DNA of 64,000 nucleotides from Leptodontidium sp. MPI-SDFR-AT-0119. Taxonomy: Eukaryota; Ascomycota; Leotiomycetes; Helotiales; Leptodontidiaceae. A program made the position numbers and the translations under genes. The stretch is from contig JAHLEZ010000002.1 of the NCBI GenBank assembly GCA_020726505.1, forward strand, positions 2,542,001 through 2,606,000, given 5' to 3'. The notes under the pieces are model-generated. The model ran no database searches, was not told the DNA's origin, and was given only the letters and a program-made list of their open reading frames with translations. Numbering within the stretch: the stretch's first letter is position 1; each line of letters opens with the position of its first letter. Below are positions 23,566-34,631 of the stretch, piece by piece.

Positions 23566-23634
23566 GGCTGCGGCTTGGTAGCCGTTCTTCCCTCTTGACC
23601 TTGGTCCTGTTTGTTAGCCTATGTTTATGATGAC

Positions 23635-23997
23635 CTACATGGGGGCTTGACATACTGTAGAAGATTCTTGGCTATTGATGACGAAGTCTTGAGAGCAACC
23701 TTGAATTCCTTCAAGACAAGAGGACGCGTTTGACCGTTTGAAGGCATTTTCAGGTCTTCTGGCGTCTGGCAGGCTGCTGAGGGAAATGATGCAGAGGGAG
23801 CTGATTACTGTGATCAAAAACGTAGCAGTTATTCGCCAGAGAAGATTTCGTCGTTGGGCAGCCGTCCGTATATGTGTTGAAAAAAAGATATGGTCGCTAA
23901 GCTCTCCAATAGGAAATTGATTCGAGACCAGTGAATGTCGCGCAATGAGTGAATTCAAGTCCATGTCTCTGCCCAAGGTCGATAAGTAGAGTTCCAC
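23635..23997 (-). other. Uncertain ORF, possible lost first exon
   Basis: Open frame of 120 codons with an internal Met (MDLNSLIARHSLVSNQF) and one likely membrane segment (ATFLITVISSLCIISLSSL). A GTATGT donor lies at its 3' part and an AACAG acceptor before the 2EXR frame downstream, but the spliced frame does not match the 2EXR frame. No family recognised. It could be a chance frame. Confidence 0.25.
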
Positions 23998-24055
23998 AAC
24001 AGCCGCGGCTCAAAGTCAACGCCTTCAAGGTGCCAAAGAATCATCTTCCACGGTA

Positions 24056-24800
24056 TCAAACAAACCTCGTCTTAAACTTCGCATCCGTCATATGAGTGAT
24101 CGTGGGGTTCAGCCACGATCAGAAGAATCTGAAATTTCGCTGCCGGCAAGTTACTTACGTCAAGGCACCTTTGAGTCCCAGGATAAAATACTGCACCTTC
24201 TCAGCCTCAGTTCTCAACACCACATCAGGAAGAAGAGTAGGGACACGAGCAGTCCCACGGCCACTAACAACAGGACCAACGTCGAGGTCCACAAACGGAT
24301 CAATAGTAACGTTGAAGAAGATGACTTCTTGAAGAGCGGGAAACAGTGCGAAGTTCTGGTCCAGCCCACAACACCTACGGATTGACCTGGGAGCCTTTGA
24401 CCTGTTGCAACTCAGCTTATCAGGCGTCGCATGCTACAGTGGCACGCCACCCATAGTAAATTATATGATCTTGCTCCTCTCTGTCTGCTGCATTCCCCTC
24501 GCTGCTAGAGTGATGGATTGTTCCCCCCCTATGACAGCTCTGTACTCCACGTGCTCAAGCTACAAAATTGTGTTATGCCTAGGCCGGGAGTACAAATAGT
24601 TCAACTCCAGATTTGGAAGCACTTTGAAGTAGTTGGCATTCAGGGCAATCGTACGCGATTCGTGGCAGATTTCGAAGAGCAGAGTTACAACGATGAGTCC
24701 AGGAGGCCGCGTGGGAATACGTCCAGCTCCCAGATGTGGAGCTGAAGCTCTTTGGGTAGCTCGGGATATAAAGTAAAGCTATCGCTATAATAGGTAGCGG
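24056..24800 (-). pseudogene. 2EXR-domain pseudogene
   Basis: No single ORF, but the family blocks appear in order on the minus strand. FTLYPELPKELQLHIWELDV at about 24780-24722 is the opening motif. LFEICHESRTIALNANYFKV at about 24680-24620 is the second block, in a different frame. At about 24364-24170 a C-terminal stretch reads ALFPALQEVIFFNVTIDPF and further on LRTEAEKVQYFILGLKGALT, ending at a GTAAGT donor. A short terminal exon appears to end DAKFKTRFV at TGA 24056-24058. At least one frameshift and stops (for example TAG near 24550) separate the blocks. No start codon is evident. I call it a decayed copy lying tail-to-head with the frameshifted copy at 22613-23565. Confidence 0.6.
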
Positions 24801-25708
24801 GACTTGTAGCCTCCGTATTGCATGTTGTGTAGACTTCTGTTCCTGAGTCAAGGGATGAGTCCAGCGCTGGATGAGCCTAGAGCTAAAAGTCCCAAGTCGA
24901 CAGTCGGGGGCGTTGGATGTCGTTGCAAAGCGGAATCGGTGATATCTGTCTCGCTGTCTACTGGCTTGATCTGTTTCGGAGATATATTGAATTTGTGGTG
25001 GTTCTGTGCTGTTGATGAGATGAGAGGGGGTGGTTGGGAGAGAACGGAGTGTCGTCCAAACAGAATCTCCTCAGGAACGGGAGTCTTGAGCTGTTCTACG
25101 ACACGTGACTATAGGGGGGCTGGGAGGGATCCACCTCACTTTATTTAGACTTTAATACTGGACTTTGCTACAATCACTCAGCCGTATATAAATCTCTCAG
25201 CCACTGCTTCTACACTTCGCTTTCCTTGCACTTTGCAATGCGGCAGTTGATAGTTTCAGCAAAAAGAGGCTGCCAAGTGCAGAATCGTTCGATCGTTTCC
25301 TCCACTCGGTCTCCATGCCCAAGTGAGACGAGACCCGGCCGGGTGTCCCGACAGTTTGGGGCAGAGCATCACTAGCTCAAAGCCCGGAGACAGGCACGCA
25401 TTTGTTTACATTCGCATGATCCCGCGGTTAAAATACCCATTGGTGCAATTCCCCGGCCGCAATGCAAGCTCATTCGGCAGAGGTGTGCAAGGTGGCATAA
25501 TCCCGTGCATGATGCAGAGCCATGGGTTCCGTGAGCGGACAACCTCCGATAGGATCTCGGATCCTTCGTAATTGAGACATGGGTGCATGGCGAATAGTAT
25601 TTCCCTTTCTTCTGTTCTGCTTACCCCTCTTTTCAGCAGAACAAAGCCTCAGATTTTTTGTTTACGAGACTGTGACGCGTCTTTGATTCTTCTAGAAGTC
25701 TATCCACG
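24801..25708. other. Intergenic, upstream of the methyltransferase
   Basis: About 900 bp between divergent loci. A TATATAAA at about 25185-25192 is a plausible core promoter only if the methyltransferase has a long leader (it lies about 520 bp before the ATG). No gene recognised. Confidence 0.45.
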
Positions 25709-27289
25709 ATGTGCAACCCGTCAGATTCAGCCCCAGCTACTACTGTCGCAGCTGCAGTAGTACAAGCACCACAGATCGAGCCCGAGGTGCGCAATGATTT
25801 GAAATGATTCGGGACAGAGACTAACAACTTCAAGGCAGATACCTGGGACGATGCAGATTCTTCGCTCGGGGTACGTATGACTGCCTCCACCAAGCCATAC
25901 TTTTACTAAGGTTCATCTTTTATTAGAGCGCAGTAGGTAGTTCTACAACGTCGATTAGTTCTAGCATTGTGAATTACAGGAAAGAGAATGGACGACGATA
26001 TCATGCATACAAGGATGGGCGTAAGAGTCCCAGAACTCCCAGCGATACATGTCTGATGCGACTCAGAATATTTGTTCCCGAACGATGAGCAAGAGAATGA
26101 TCGCCTTGGTAGGAGGCTATTTCAAGCAATATATGTTCTCTCTCACTCATGCTTCCACAGACCTTCAACATCACCTGCTCTACCTGACCTTCCGTGGGAA
26201 GCTGTTTACCGCACCAATACCCAAGGATCAACAACTACACCGTGTCCTTGACGTTGGCACCGGTACCGGTATCTGGGCCATCGATTTTGGTATGCAGTTC
26301 TAGGCCATCTGATCTCTCAGGGTCATGCTAATGGACTTTTAGCGGATGAACATCCAGAATCACAGGTAAGAATAAAACGCCAGAAGATCTCAGTTTTAAC
26401 CCAAACAGGTCATGGGAATTGATCTCAGCCCCATCCAGCCATCTTTGTAAGTGCCTTCCTCCTGAACTAACATCTATCACACTAATAAATCAAGTATTCC
26501 TCCTAATTTAGTCTTCCAAGTCGACGATATAGAAGAAGAATGGACATTCACCAGCAAATTCGACTTCATCTACAGCCGCATGATGACTGGCTCGATAGTA
26601 AACTGGCCGAAGTTCTTCTCGCAGTCTTTCGAGTAAGCCTCCGGTCTCGCAACATATTCCCCATACCCTCTCCGCTTTCTAAAGCACAGCCTTGCTGAGA
26701 CAATTCGCCTGCACAGAAATCTCAACCCAGGTGGATGGATCGAGCTTGTAGATATCCGCCTCCCCTACGAGTCTCAAGACGGCACACTCAAGCCCGACTC
26801 GGCAATCGAACACTGGATTAAAACCGGCATCCAAGGAGTGACAGCTCTCGGCCGAGAGATCCACACCGCGCACACATATAAAGAGCGGATGATTGCAGCG
26901 GGTTTTGAGAATGTCACTGAAGTCATTTACCAGTGGCCGACGAACCGTTGGCCCAAAGATAAGAAGATGAAGGAAATCGGTAGGAAGAAACTCCGAGCTA
27001 TCCCTTTGACTGGAGTTGTTCTGGAGACTGATGAATGCGGTAGGAATGTGGGCTTTAGAGAATCTCTTGAGCAGTTTGGAGGCAAGTAGTTTGGCTATCT
27101 TCACGAGAGGTCTGGGCTGGAGTAAAGAGCGATTGGATGTGCTTCTTGCTGAGGTCAGGAAGGAGCTGAAGGACACGAAGATCCATGCATATGCCCCTAT
27201 GTAAGCATGCCTCGTACGCGTGAAGTTATTTGATAGCTAACTAAGGAAACAGCTACGCCGTGTGCGGTCAGAAACCTAAGGAAACATAA
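25709..27289 (+). CDS. LaeA-like SAM-dependent methyltransferase
   Basis: Eleven exons with every junction in frame: 25709-25786, 25835-25870, 25927-26020, 26067-26108, 26161-26289, 26343-26365, 26409-26446, 26495-26632, 26717-26979, 27044-27200, 27253-27289; 344 residues. The N-terminus is Ala/Thr-rich, followed by SSIVNYRKENGRRYHAYKDG and YLFPNDEQENDRLD, hallmarks of the fungal LaeA/TAM-type family. SAM motif I is VLDVGTGTGIWAIDFAD. Then come ESQVMGIDLSPIQPSFIPPN, FDFIYSRMMTGSIVNW and LNPGGWIELVDI. The C-terminus ends YAVCGQKPKET. Such proteins resemble the regulator of secondary metabolism LaeA, but most paralogues have unknown substrates, and there is no biosynthetic gene cluster beside it here. 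No lesion is visible. The start ATG gives the usual length. Confidence 0.9.
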
Positions 27290-27877
27290 TGTATACGACC
27301 ATTCTTTCTTCCAATGTATTAAATCCGGTGGTGTTGTCTGAAACCAAGCTAGACCTGTGTTCCTCTTCTCGAGCAATGAGACAATCTCATCGTGATATGG
27401 TTAGCGCTGACGAGACGACGTGCTCATTGAATTCAAGAAGTCCTGGACAGCATGCATGTGCTTCTTGGATGTCATGACTGTGCTTCGGCTGTGCGATTGT
27501 TTGCCGCGGAGTGTGTTCCAAAGAATTGTTGACTCAATGTCATGTCAAAACTCATATATTGTGGATAAGTGACAGGTTTCGACAGATACTCAATGTCTCA
27601 GACAAATTGATAATTACTTTGGCAAACAGCTTCGTAGCAGGGTATGTGTATATCCATTCATTGGAGATGCAGAGACAATATTACTCAATCCTCAAAATCT
27701 CAACCGGACTCACACATACAGGGCAATGCAATCGTCAACGGATGGAGAGTCATCTTTACTTCTAACGCATGGGGAAGAATGACTCCTCATGAAATTAGGT
27801 ATATATTAAAAGCATTCTCTTCAGCTTCAGGTTATATCTTACATTATGTCGAAATCAGCTCAATCATATCCAACTCA
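27290..27877. other. Intergenic, promoter of the next 2EXR gene
   Basis: About 590 bp without convincing coding sequence. The open frame upstream of 27878 is in frame with the next gene but lacks family features. Confidence 0.45.
27800..27811 (+). promoter_or_regulatory. TATA-like element
   Basis: TATATATTAAAA lies 67-78 bp upstream of the ATG at 27878, at a plausible distance for a core promoter and in support of that start rather than an earlier in-frame codon. Confidence 0.4.
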
Positions 27878-28741
27878 ATGGCTTCTACAGACAGTACCAG
27901 CATAGCTCCAGTATCCGACGACAATCCAACGAGTCAACAAGCAGACAATGCAGCAACTCAGATTTTTGCCGCTCCAATTCCACAGCTATCAATAACTTTT
28001 GCAAATCATCCTCAATTTCAACCCACGATCACTGCAATCCCACCACCCCAAACATTCCACCGGTTTACAGAACTCCCCAGCGAATTGAGGACAATGATAT
28101 GGCAACAACACATCTTACAAACTCCCATAAACACCATCAGTATCAAAATACGTCTTCCACACGGCAGCACTGAGAGTAGCCGTAACCAAGCAGCTTTCAC
28201 CTGTATACCGGCTCTACCTCGCAATCCAAACCTACGGCATGTCAACCACGAGCTACAAGAAGAATTTGAAAGGGCCATTCCTAATTTAACAGATTCTCCA
28301 ATACATGTCTTCGACACTCAACAATACCAGCATGGGCTGCGACGGACGATGTTGTTCTCTCACCTATCAATGGTCGAATTGTTCATCAGAGCGATCCCTG
28401 AAGTTGGGGCTGCCAGACCAATGAATGTGGAAGCTGTGGCTGTCGCATGTCGTCCCAAATCTTCTTTGGAGTCTTTGATTGAGCTAACTAAGGTGTTTCC
28501 TACTTTGAAAGTCCTATATGTCGTAAGGAAGGCGGACTCGAGAGCGCAAGCAGCTCAGCTCGCGATGGATTTGTATGATGAACTCAGAAATTGGCAATGG
28601 GGGACTGGATGGTCTCGATTGGGCCTCAATGAGTGGAGCATTCCTGCCGTTATCGTGGTCTCTCCGAAAATCTTTAGAGTGAGTGTTGGAAGCTGGACTA
28701 CGGTTAGGTGTGTTGAAAAGTGGGAAGTGTATGGGAGGTGA
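27878..28741 (+). CDS. 2EXR-domain protein, intact
   Basis: 287 residues, one exon. A Ser/Thr/Gln/Pro-rich N-terminal tail of about 58 residues precedes the 2EXR motif FHRFTELPSELRTMIWQQHI at 60-79. The second block is LRHVNHELQEEFERA, where the usual CRESR has become NHELQ. Then come SPIHVFDTQQ and VFPTLKVLYVVRKAD. It ends CVEKWEVYGR. I chose the ATG at 27878 because a TATA-like box lies 70 bp upstream and the sequence before it has no family character. No lesion is visible. The domain's biochemical role is unknown. Confidence 0.8.
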   Translation: MASTDSTSIAPVSDDNPTSQQADNAATQIFAAPIPQLSITFANHPQFQPTITAIPPPQTFHRFTELPSELRTMIWQQHILQTPINTISIKIRLPHGSTESSRNQAAFTCIPALPRNPNLRHVNHELQEEFERAIPNLTDSPIHVFDTQQYQHGLRRTMLFSHLSMVELFIRAIPEVGAARPMNVEAVAVACRPKSSLESLIELTKVFPTLKVLYVVRKADSRAQAAQLAMDLYDELRNWQWGTGWSRLGLNEWSIPAVIVVSPKIFRVSVGSWTTVRCVEKWEVYGR

Positions 28742-29520
28742 CATTGTTGTGGTCATCCGGGCTAGATAAATTCCTATTAGAACAGGGTAAAGCGTTGGAA
28801 TATTAAGTTAAACCTATTCAAACTAAAAACACTGCCCCGACTCCTCCAAGTGGAATTTGAGTACTTTTACCGACTTCGTTCAAACCATCCCATGCCATGG
28901 TGCAAAGCTTCCAAGTAAAATTTCACCACTTTCTCTCTCTTGTATTCCTCGCTCGAATTAAAGAAGCACTTCTGAGTATAACAACCAAATTTTATTAAGC
29001 CAAGTCGCCTTTAAAATTCATGTCCGGCATCTTCTCGATGAGAATCGATCAAGTGATGCGAGTTCTTTTTGTTGTCTTCTCGCTTAATCTCCAGGGACAA
29101 CTGTTCAGGCAAGTGCGGGGTAATAGCGGGGTAATCGCGCCTAAACTACAGGCTCGCATACGCTGAGTCTGCAATGGCTTGTGAAATTTTAATATTGATG
29201 CTGTGTGGTAGGAGATACTACCTACCTACCTAGGTACCAACAAAAATGATAGTAATTAAAGCAGATATTGCATTAAACCTCCCCCCCCCCCCCCTTGCTC
29301 AAGTATGTTATGTTTTCAGCTCCATCCAATTAATCAATTTCTCAGAAACCTAGCCTTGTTTGGTACGACCAAACTAAAGTATATCCAACGCAGACCAAAT
29401 AAAAAGGTCTAGGTTGTGACATATCCAATCAAAAAGCAACACTGGATTTTGGCTACAAGTACCTGGACTGGCGATTGCGATAATCGTCTTCAGCATCGTC
29501 AGAGTTCTGAGGCATTTCGG
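28742..29520. other. Intergenic with a C14 run
   Basis: No coding signature. A homopolymer of 14 C on the + strand lies at 29281-29294, with CCTACCTACCTAGG just before it. The right end meets the 3' end of the RhoGAP pseudogene. Confidence 0.55.
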
Positions 29521-29896
29521 TTAGCTTCGCTGCGGATGCCGCTCTTCGTTTAGTAGTTTCCTCCTAATACGTCGGCGTCCAATTCCAATCGGGAAGCGAT
29601 CTTGATTATCTACCATGAACGCCGTAGCCAGTGCCGCACGCTCATAATCTTTCGCTGTCATACATTGTGGTTTTCTTAATGAGCTAGGCTGAGAAAACGG
29701 CCACGGGACGTGCTGTCGTCATGAGATTTCGGCGGCAGTTCCTGGCGAAAGCAGCGAGAAGATCAAGTAGGTACAAGAGAAGCGATCGATGCAACGGAGG
29801 TAGAACGTTTACAGCGCCCTAGAACGCAGATATCTTGGCTAGGTGGCTCTCATTTTTGTCGTCCTTACTGTCGAGACATGAAACATATACGGAGAT
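29521..29896 (-). pseudogene. 3' part of RhoGAP pseudogene (Sac7-like)
   Basis: On the minus strand, just beyond the transposon edge, a frame reads LHRSLLLYLLDLLAAFARN then RNLMTTARPVAVFSA, matching the second half of a RhoGAP domain (usual form LPxLNxxLLxYLLDLLxxF...NLMTxxNLAxxFxPxxL). Farther on, in another frame, DYERAALATAFMVDNQDRF resembles the tail typical of the Sac7 group. Stops (TAG after VFSA) and a frame change show decay. The 5' half of the same domain is at 34029-34611, so the nested transposon at 29897-34028 sits inside this gene. Confidence 0.7.
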
Positions 29897-30039
29897 CGCG
29901 GCACCAAGTGGCTGGAATACAGGGGACTCTCACTGTAACTCCATTAAAGCTCCCTGTAGGTCTCATATAGCCCCTGAAGAGTAATTTGAGGTAATTCGCT
30001 TATTTTGATCGTCGTTAGGGAAGTGCGCCACAAGTACCA

Positions 30040-31644
30040 AAGAGTATTTCTCTACCTAATATACAGTTACTTTCTCTTCTCCTTTCTTCCGTCCTTCTTT
30101 GTACTCGTTGCCACCTCTTAGTCGAATAACCTCTGTAATGTGGTGAGGTATTCGTTTAATCCATTCCTGAATCTTATACTGTGGCATCTTTTCCTAACAA
30201 CCCTCCTACTTAGCCTTGAGCTTTAGACGACTACTTGTTGCGCCGTGTTTAGTAGTCTCCTTTTTCATCTAAAACCACGTTGGCTCGATAGCGTTAAGGT
30301 CAGGAGAGTTGCTTAGCCATATGAGCCTCATGATCTCCCACAGGTTGTATACTTCTTGTTAATATTTAGAGGTATGCGTAGGAGCGTTATCTTCTTGGAC
30401 CAAAGTATCTGGCCTATCCTTTTGGCATTCTACAGCGAATGGGAGTAGTTTCTCTCGCAAAATCCTCTGTTAGTATCTGTACTAGTTAATGCCGCCTCTG
30501 CTAGGCTTACAAACAATAGCACTATTCTCTTCAGAATATACCTACTTTTTGCGTACCCCTCCGGGCTTGCGGCCGTGTTGTTTGATATAAGATCGCAGCC
30601 ATTCTCTTTGTTGCTTTACTCATCGAGCTTTATCGGCCTTCTCTGTGCGAGCATTCTTAGCATATAAATCGGCTTTGCGGTCTCTCTTTTCTTGAGCATT
30701 TTCCGGTTCCCACACGTGACATGGGCCCTTCTTGTCGTACGAGAAGCATCCCCAGAACATAAACTCAGAGAAGCCTTTCCACTGTCTTTTAATAACATGC
30801 TTATAAAAAGCCTCCCCCGGGAGTCTCCACACACGCCGGCGGCCTCTAGTCCCTCCCAATGGAACTGAAGTTTCGTCTAAGAAGATCACGTTTTTCTAAT
30901 CCTCCAAAGTCTAATCCTTTCTTTTTATATACTACTCGTACCGGGTTTACTTGTTAGTGGTATTCAAGCCAGGTTTTAGCGTGAGTTTACATTGATTGTA
31001 ACCCCGGGCCTTTAATATCTTCTATACAGTTCTCGGTGTAACCTTAAAGCCGGCTTTCTTTACTTCCCTACTAATCTGCGCTGTCGAATAACCTCTAGTT
31101 GTTGAGTTCTTCGTAACGACCTTCAAAACAGCTCTAATAGCTTTAATTGAGACCTGAGGTCTCCCTGATCTCGGGGCATTTGTAACATGCCACGTCTCAA
31201 CGATTATGTTGTAATTTTCTTTCTATCCACGCTCTCTAGCTGTTGCGGCAAGTGAGTAAACACGGGACTTTCTTATTCCGGTAATAATAGTAATCTTTAA
31301 AACAGGTGCGCGGTCGTTAAGCATTATTACAGCCCGAATTCTAGTTCCGATAGAGAATTCCTTCTTGACTGAGGAAGTTGCTGATGCTCTAGATAGTACT
31401 AAAGCGTTGGATTTGCCCTTGCCCTTGGATTTGCTAGCGATTTGGGCCAGAATAGGCTCTTCTGGAGGATCTACATCTTCGTCCTCATCTTCGGAATCAG
31501 ACGATAACTCGTACCATTCGGCGGCTTCTTCAGCATCCTCATCATCCGTCTCTCTAGAGACTATCGAATCAGGGGGATCAGAGAGCTCTGATTGGTCATC
31601 TGACAGCCTATAGTCTGCGTAGTCATAGACTCTTTCAGTGTCCA
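30040..31644 (-). pseudogene. Tc1-like transposase, decayed (nested)
   Basis: Minus-strand DDE transposase of the Tc1/mariner superfamily in broken frames. An acidic, Ser/Asp/Glu-rich N-terminus precedes a helix-turn-helix (FSIGTRIRAVIMLNDRAPV). The catalytic domain shows the first Asp in VIFLDETSVP (near 30890), the second in QEDNAPTHTSKYQ (near 30410-30370) and the Glu in NSPDLNAIEPTW (near 30310-30275), the Tc1 spacing. Stops replace Trp (TAG after TWF). Ends of the element are not certain: a diverged inverted repeat around 29980-30005 and 31738-31765 (core GAGGGGTTATTTAG) may be its termini. Confidence 0.75.
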
Positions 31645-31968
31645 TAACGATTCCCACTGTAATATAGCTTCAGAATATTCGTGTAGTAAATCAAGTAATG
31701 TGTGGAGATAATAGAGGAGTTAAAAGAGGGGGAGGGACGTTACCCCTCTAAATAACCCCTCGCCGTTAGCGGAGCGCACCCCTGTAGTTACAGGGGAATC
31801 ATGCCTATCCCCTAAGCTGCCGTTAACACACTTTTCCAAGGTGCAGCGCTGAAGCGGGGCGCTAAGGTTGCCTACGTTACGGGCCGTGCGCCAGCGGGCC
31901 TGGATCAATAAATAACATTAACAACCCCTCTTTACTACTAGAAAAAACCTATTTTTAATGTAAACACA

Positions 31969-33734
31969 ATGCCTGAGACTGCGTTTCTAGACCCCACTGA
32001 TTTGGGTACCTTGCGACCACTTGTAGAGCCTTTATATATAAGAGGGGCTCAATTTAAGCCAATGGAAATCGATGATTTTGACTTTGAGATTCACTTGCTA
32101 GAGGACTGCTCTCTAGATGATCCTATTACCCTTTTTACTTAGTATTATAATAAAGACATAATTGACGCAATCGTTTTGGCTACAAACTCTTACTAGCCGG
32201 CTTTATAGCCTCATGAGTTAAAGCTGTACTCTCGTATAAAGGACTAGTATGAGACTTGTCGATCGGAAATTTACCTGTACCTCGCTGTGTGTATTTATAT
32301 GACGGTTTACCCCTTAAATTAGATCGAGGACTACTGGAATACAAGCCTATTAGCTCCTTTTCACCCTATTTCTAAGGTCCTTGGACGAAATCGATTCTAA
32401 GCTTTACGCCGGCGCTTCCGAGTGTGTAATGAAAAGAGTATTTATTTATTTTAAAGAGTAATTCCCCTACTTATTTTAAGTATATAATACTAATATCTTA
32501 ATAGACGGAACCTCTAAATAGTTATATTTAAATAGTTAACCTAAAACTGTGGAAACCTAACTAGGAATTAGTTGTGGACGAAGCTATGGCTCGATATACA
32601 GGAAAGTCTAAGGCTATTACGACGATTCTAAATAAGCCAACGCTTATCGGAATCAAGATTTGGGTTGCTATATAACGTGGCTTCTTTCTCTGGTGGCTTT
32701 ACTACTAACCAAGGAAAAAAGGTGGTGCTTTTGGAGTTTCAAAGATTCAAGGACTTAATACGACTTAATCGGTAGTACTAACTCTTCTTGTATAGTTACT
32801 AAAGGCCTCATATTACGTCTACCTTAACAACCTCTTTACCTCTACTCAATTACTTGAATATTTAAGGTCTTAAGGTTTTGTAGCTACCGGTACGTGTAGG
32901 ACATCTTTAGGTGTCTATGAAGACATTGTAAAACTTAAGAAAACGCGGGAAAAAGGTGCTAATGCGATGCCATAGGGGACAACAGTTATTATCCCTACTG
33001 AGTCGGAAAACGTACTATATATCGGCTTCTAAGATTCGGCTTTTGCTCTCGTTATGTTAACATTCTGGGATAGTAAAAGCACGGTTTTACGGGTGCGAAA
33101 ACGACTAAAAGAGACAGCTAGTAATGTAAAGATCTCTTGGGCTCTATTTAGAAATCAACCTACTAAGGCACTTAATATCCTAGAGCTGTATAACGCCTAT
33201 AATTACTATATGGGAGCCGTCGATTTGGGAGATCAACTTCAGGGGCATAATGGAGGCCTCAGACGTATTCGGCGTGGGCTAATTTAAGCTCTCTACTAAT
33301 ATATGTTATTAGTCGTTCTTTCTAACTGTTACTTGATTACTCGATATAGTGGTTATGAGCTGAAAAACGTTTCCGTCCGTTCACAAGACGATTTCCGGTT
33401 ACAAGTGGTAACCGTATTAATTACTATGGGACGCAATGTACTGGACTTACGGAAGAGGCGTATTTTATAACTATCTAGAGTTACGGTGGAGGTTCCGCTT
33501 TATTCACATGAGCTTATTAAAATGACTATAGCACAAAGGAGAGTAAACTACGTTACGTGTAAAGGAGTGAGGTTTAGTAATGGACCTCCACTAAAAAGAG
33601 TCGCTTTAGGGAATATTGCACGTAATCTTGGCCGAACTACTAAAAGAAAGGCTACAATGTATAGGTGTAAGCAATACGAGGTTACACTTTGTAAGAAAAC
33701 AGATTGCTTTGCATTGTATTATAGAATAGCTTAA
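31969..33734 (+). pseudogene. piggyBac-type transposase, decayed
   Basis: Reading from ATG 31969 (MPETAFLDPTDLGTL) the frame stays recognisable with many TAG stops where Trp would be expected. Landmarks of DDE_Tnp_1_7 (PF13843) proteins are: IEDYWNTS near 32330, a GKSKAITTILNKPT block near 32600, VYLNNLFTSTQLLEYLR near 32820, ATGTCRTSLGVYEDIVKLKK near 32890, LYNAYNYYMGAVDLGDQLQG near 33190, and a Cys-containing C-terminus (RCKQYEVTLCKKTDC) near 33670. No intact protein can be made. The stop pattern is that of RIP. Confidence 0.8.
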
Positions 33735-34028
33735 ATATAGGTGGTAAAAACGATACTTTTGGTGTGTAGAGTGCAATTTTTGGTGTTCCTCGCTAAATTA
33801 CAGGGGGCCTTACAGGCTGTCCACCCCCCTGTAAAAGTGTGTTTTGAACGGCAGCTTAGGGGATAAAGGGACATGAGCCTCCTGAATCGGTCAATATTAC
33901 AGGGAGTCTACAGGGCGGTTCACTTGGTTACAGGGTGCATTCGATGGCAAAGGCCTTATAGGCTCTTACAGGTAGTTATAGTGGAGCTACAGTGAGAGTC
34001 CCCTGTATTCCAGCCACTTGGTGCCGCG

Positions 34029-34611
34029 TTCTTCGTAGCTCGTACTGATCGTATGGTATGACAGGCTCTGGTAAAGTTTTCAGATACCAAAGAACTAGGC
34101 TGGCTGCGTCGTAAACAGTATATTCATCCCAGTTGACACTCTTTCCAAAATAAGCCCCGGAATTGAACATCTTCTGAAGCTCGACAATTTTCTTCGCAGA
34201 GCCGCTCAGAAACAAGATATTCTTAGATTCTATCCCCATAGCAATGTTAAAAATCGTATGGAATGGCCTTCAGAATATTCTTCTCACCTTTGTTTCTCAG
34301 ATAAGTACCACATACTGCAAAGATGATGGGAACATAGCCTTAAATATGGAGTTTGCCTCGGGAATCTACCAGTGAAATTGCCACATTGGGGACGAGGGCG
34401 CTTTGTCGCCCATCATTACCAAGTTTCGGAACATTCTCGACAGGTATTTCATGGATTTTCGGTGACGGTGTCTCCTTGAATAAGAATCTTTGGCTATCCT
34501 GCCAAGCCGACTTTTCAAAGAGTTTTCGTCCGTTTTGACAGTTGACGATGCATTTTGTCTCCCGCCGATGGGAGGAGCACTCATGCGTTGACTGAGGTCG
34601 AACTCTCCCAA
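34029..34611 (-). pseudogene. 5' part of RhoGAP pseudogene (Sac7-like)
   Basis: RhoGAP domains switch off Rho GTPases, and Sac7-type proteins act on Rho1 in cell-wall signalling. Here the minus strand reads MGEFDLSQRM and later ENSLKSRLGRIAK, then in shifted frame NVAISLVDSRGKL and, after an in-frame TAA, GYVPIIFAVCGTYLRNKG. A GTGAG intron follows, then FLSGSAKKIVELQKMFNSG, YTVYDAASLVLWYLKTLPEP and VIPYDQYE. The usual arginine finger context (GIFRLSG) is altered to NILFLSG, so the catalytic Arg is not visible. The frame then enters the transposon at 34028. The 3' half resumes at 29896. Catalytically and structurally dead. Confidence 0.75.
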
Positions 34612-34631
34612 TTCGTAGTGATGAATGTTGC

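Larger units (their letters stand above)
29897..34028 (+). mobile_element. piggyBac-like transposon (with nested Tc1 element)
   Basis: The ends are perfect inverted repeats for 41 bp: 29897-29937 begins CGCGGCACCAAGTGGCTGG and the right end, 33988-34028, is its reverse complement. Similarity continues with mismatches. Subterminal sequences at about 31780-31840 and 33820-33890 are also inverted copies (shared core TATCCCCTAAGCTGCCGTT). Several CCCTGTA repeats occur near the ends. The + strand carries a decayed piggyBac-type transposase at 31969-33734. The left arm is interrupted by a Tc1-like element on the minus strand. I could not find a TTAA duplication, so the exact outer boundary is uncertain. 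It lies within a RhoGAP gene. Confidence 0.7.

Noticed and set aside
31365..31613. Ser-rich + strand ORF
   Set aside because: Antisense shadow of the acidic N-terminus of the Tc1-like transposase.
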